Shown here: piece by piece, positions 61,697 to 64,000 of the stretch
How positions within the stretch are numbered: the first letter of the stretch is position 1
How the letters are laid out: each line of letters starts with the position of its first letter
Source of the DNA: an uncultured Dorea sp.
GTDB lineage: Bacteria; Bacillota; Clostridia; Lachnospirales; Lachnospiraceae
Reading direction: 5' to 3'
DNA: 64,000 bases
Assembly: GCA_910587575.1 (NCBI GenBank)
Contig: CAJULU010000011.1
Span: forward strand, 1-64,000
Made by a program: the position numbers and the translations under genes
The notes under the pieces: model-generated
Told to the model about the DNA's origin: nothing
Databases searched by the model: none
What the model saw: the letters and a program-made list of their open reading frames with translations, nothing else

Positions 61697-63272
61697 CACC
61701 AACGCCTCCGTTCAGCCAGTTCTTCAGCAACTGAGCAGAAATCTCTGCATTCTGTTCTGCGAATTCCCGTACATTCTTCTTAAGTTCCATACTCCTGTCG
61801 TTCTGGAGCTGCAGAAGCTCTTCATTCATGTCAAGCACTGCCGGAACTTCTTCCGCCTCTTCCTCTTCTTCTACAAGTTCCTCAAGCTCTTCCTCTTCCT
61901 GTCTCCGTCTTCTGATAACCAGGATAACAATAATGATAATCAGAAGCAGCAGCAATGCAGCGCCTGCAATAATCGCCCACAGCGGAATGCTCTCAAGGAT
62001 TCCTCCGGATGATACTTCCTCAGAATCATCATCATCACCGATTCCGTCAAACGGTGCGCTCACGATTGCGATCTTCTCTTCCTGGGCATCTGCCGCAATA
62101 CCTGCCGCATTTCCCACCAAAGAGCGGATCTGATTCTCTCTCAGGCTTCCATAACCGTTCCCGTTGATAGCAACAGAAACCGTAAGATCTTCCAGCTCGC
62201 CCGGATCAATCTGTCCTTCTTCTTTCAGTTCGTTGACCAGATAATCCCGCACTGCGCTCTCACTGTATGCGCTCGTGCCGTCAGTCTCCCCGTTCGTATT
62301 ATACTCCGGCGTATCTGCATTGGTCTCTGCCCCGGCAACTCCTCCGGCTCCGTCCCCGGTACCAGCCTGTTCTTCATAAAGTTCCTCGTGACTGATAATT
62401 CCCGTCTTATCCTCTGCATCTATTTTATCCGGCGTGGTATATGTGGTCTGCTGGCGGATCAGCCGTTCCATATTCAGCCGGGCATGCGCTGTAACACGTA
62501 CATTCTCCTGCCCGTAGATCGGACCAAGAACCTTCATAACACTGGCCGAAACCGAATCTTCTACCACCCTCGCAAGCTCTTCTGTATCAGAACTTCTGGA
62601 AGAGCTCCCGTTGGCATCAACAGAGACGTCATTCCCGTTCCCGTCAATAACCGCCACATCTTCCAGTTCCATCTCCGGAATACTCTTCGCAACCAGCCGC
62701 TGGATTGCAACCACCTGATCTTCCGTCGGCGAACCTCCGTCCTTCATAATCACCACAACAGAAGCCGTCGACGCCTCTTCCTCGTCATTCAGCGCATACT
62801 TGCTCTTTTCTCCAAGCGCAATCGTAACCTTGGCATCCTTCACCCCGTCAAACAGACGTATGGTGGAACCGATACGATCCTGCAGTTCATAGAGCTTGTA
62901 GGTCTGCTTATCCGAATCCGTAGTCAGCATACTGGCGTTGTCCTTAAACGTATCATATGTAAATCCGCTCTTCGGATATCCCGCCTGCACAAGAGTCGCC
63001 TTCGTCTGATCCACGTCATCCTTCTTGACCATGATGGTCGATTCACCGTTAAATTTGTAATCTATCCCATCCTCTGTCAGCCTCTGCGCAATCTGCTGCA
63101 TCTCTTCCTGTCCCAGCCCGGAAAACAACTCTGCATAAGGCTGATTATTCAGAATGACCGCAATTGTTATGGCGCCTCCGATCAGCAGGACCGCTCCCAC
63201 AATGATCAGGATCTTGACCTTTCTGCTCAGATTGCCGACAAATTCTTTAAACTGCCCAAACTTTTCCTTCAT
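61683..63272 (-). CDS. fliF: Flagellar MS-ring protein FliF
   Basis: A 529-residue protein building the MS ring. Membrane helices lie near residues 19-39 and 441-463 (PLWAIIAGAALLLLLIIIIVILVI). The lipoprotein-like YscJ/FliF domain includes QEEMQQIAQRLTEDGIDYKF. An acidic loop precedes the C-terminal tail that binds FliG. It lies between fliE and fliG. Confidence 0.96.
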   Translation of the reverse strand: MKEKFGQFKEFVGNLSRKVKILIIVGAVLLIGGAITIAVILNNQPYAELFSGLGQEEMQQIAQRLTEDGIDYKFNGESTIMVKKDDVDQTKATLVQAGYPKSGFTYDTFKDNASMLTTDSDKQTYKLYELQDRIGSTIRLFDGVKDAKVTIALGEKSKYALNDEEEASTASVVVIMKDGGSPTEDQVVAIQRLVAKSIPEMELEDVAVIDGNGNDVSVDANGSSSRSSDTEELARVVEDSVSASVMKVLGPIYGQENVRVTAHARLNMERLIRQQTTYTTPDKIDAEDKTGIISHEELYEEQAGTGDGAGGVAGAETNADTPEYNTNGETDGTSAYSESAVRDYLVNELKEEGQIDPGELEDLTVSVAINGNGYGSLRENQIRSLVGNAAGIAADAQEEKIAIVSAPFDGIGDDDDSEEVSSGGILESIPLWAIIAGAALLLLLIIIIVILVIRRRRQEEEELEELVEEEEEAEEVPAVLDMNEELLQLQNDRSMELKKNVREFAEQNAEISAQLLKNWLNGGVGDGGQ

Positions 63273-63362
63273 TGTCCAAAACTCTCTTACTTTCCGATTC
63301 TATGTATCATCGTTATTTTTTACAGCAAAAAATATCCGTCTATACATCAGTACATCCCCGTA

Positions 63363-63716
63363 CTATAGACTGATACGCATAATCTCATTATAAGCCTCTA
63401 ACGCCTTGGTACGCAATGATATCAGCATATCTACCGCAAGCTGGGCTTCCGATCCGGCAATCCCTACCGTGTGCGGATCCTCAATCTGCCCCGTTGCCAA
63501 CTGATACTGCCTCCTTACAAGTGTGTCTTCCGTTGACCTTACATTATCAATCGCTTCCTCGAAAATCGACTTGAACGCCGAAATCCCCTCTTCTCCTTTT
63601 ACTTTACGCAAATCTGCGGCATTTGCCGTCCCGTTCACAGTCCCAGCACCCGATACTCCCGTGGCACCCATCATACTTTCCAACGGCTGCAATGGCGCAA
63701 TGAACATATCTTCCAT
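63363..63716 (-). CDS. fliE: Flagellar hook-basal body complex protein FliE
   Basis: A 117-residue junction protein between MS ring and rod. The C-terminal pattern DPHTVGIAGSEAQLAVDMLISLRTKALEAYNEIMRISL is typical. It directly follows flgB (39-bp gap) without the usual flgC between. Confidence 0.94.
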   Translation of the reverse strand: MEDMFIAPLQPLESMMGATGVSGAGTVNGTANAADLRKVKGEEGISAFKSIFEEAIDNVRSTEDTLVRRQYQLATGQIEDPHTVGIAGSEAQLAVDMLISLRTKALEAYNEIMRISL

Positions 63717-63755
63717 ATTATATCATTCCTTTCCCAAATCACATAGCTTCTATAA

Positions 63756-64000
63756 TTACTGTGCCTTAATCGCTGTCTGATAACGCTTGACGTCATTGGT
63801 TACAGACTGGAGCAGATACTGATAATGCAGCGTTGTTCTTGCCATCTTGGTATTCTCAACATCGGCATTCACATTGTTCTCATCCACTCTGCCGGAGTTA
63901 TCCCTGCTGTATACCAGACAGTCCGCCTCATCAATCGCCTGGCGGATCGTCGCATTATTCTTTGTCTGACTGGCCGTCAGCAGACGCTTCCGGTAAATCT
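63756..64000 (-). CDS. flgB: Flagellar basal-body rod protein FlgB, partial (5' end outside window)
   Basis: The stop codon is at 63756-63758, and the frame is open to the window edge (about 81 codons). The visible C-terminus (DNSGRVDENNVNADVENTKM, ...TTLHYQYLLQSVTNDVKRYQTAIKAQ) matches FlgB: the NxVDxdxE-type motif followed by Y..L.. and a helix ending in TAI. It would be the first gene of the flagellar operon. The start and promoter are not in view. Confidence 0.9.
   Translation of the reverse strand, partial: IYRKRLLTASQTKNNATIRQAIDEADCLVYSRDNSGRVDENNVNADVENTKMARTTLHYQYLLQSVTNDVKRYQTAIKAQ

Noticed and set aside
62388..63368. Long open frame on the plus strand opposite fliF
   Set aside because: Antisense to fliF, no domain, no good ribosome binding site; a by-product of the codon use on the other strand.

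Overview
The window looks like part of a chromosome from a motile, anaerobic, Gram-positive member of the Clostridia, most likely a Lachnospiraceae-type bacterium. This is an inference from family content: clostridial fla/che gene order, a FliY-type switch protein with CheC domains, CheC/CheD/CheV, a T-box in front of methionyl-tRNA synthetase, diaminopimelate dehydrogenase, and strong GGAGG ribosome binding sites. I saw no rRNA or tRNA genes, insertion sequences or CRISPR array.

Layout. (1) 1-5.6 kb is an accessory stretch: two unrelated PD-(D/E)XK nuclease-like proteins, a type I phosphodiesterase-like enzyme, an ArsR-type regulator with a long C-terminal domain, and a 61-bp tandem repeat ending in an inverted copy. 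(2) 5.6-22.7 kb is mostly housekeeping: ddh, metG with a T-box leader, a DUF885 protein, citrate synthase with a hydrolase, rsmA, and a spermidine/putrescine transporter operon (potABCD) headed by an XRE-cupin regulator. Inside this block (11-14 kb) lie genes preceded by sigma-D (FliA) type -10 elements, so they are probably distant members of the motility regulon. (3) 22.9-29.7 kb carries a cell-wall-binding protein with LysM domains, a chemoreceptor coupled to a degenerate nucleotidyltransferase, an orphan FtsE-like ATPase and a C39-like peptidase. (4) 29.8-35.0 kb holds fliD-fliS-fliT and, divergently, a ParA ATPase with a ComFB-domain protein. (5) 35.1-64.0 kb is a chemoreceptor with a CZB-like zinc site followed by a very large leftward flagellar operon.

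The flagellar operon reads, in transcription order (right to left): flgB(partial)-fliE-fliF-fliG-fliH-fliI-fliJ-fliK-flgD-TIGR02530-flgE-flbD-motA-motB-fliM-cheY-flgC-fliY-fliO-fliP-fliQ-fliR-flhB-flhA-fliA-flgG-like-flgF/G-like-cheC-cheD-cheV-EAL/HDOD-SprA-like metalloprotease. It encodes the rod, MS ring, switch, export gate and ATPase, hook, stator, sigma factor and part of the adaptation machinery. Compared with the usual Bacillus/Clostridium order, flgC is moved from between flgB and fliE to between cheY and fliY, fliL is missing between motB and fliM, and flhF-flhG and cheB-cheA-cheW are missing between flhA and fliA.

The most interesting parts are the ParA-ComFB pair that shares a promoter region with fliD (a possible replacement or partner for the missing FlhF/FlhG system, with a possible cyclic-dinucleotide input), the rearranged flagellar operon, and the uncharacterised proteins at 11-14 kb with sigma-D-like promoters.
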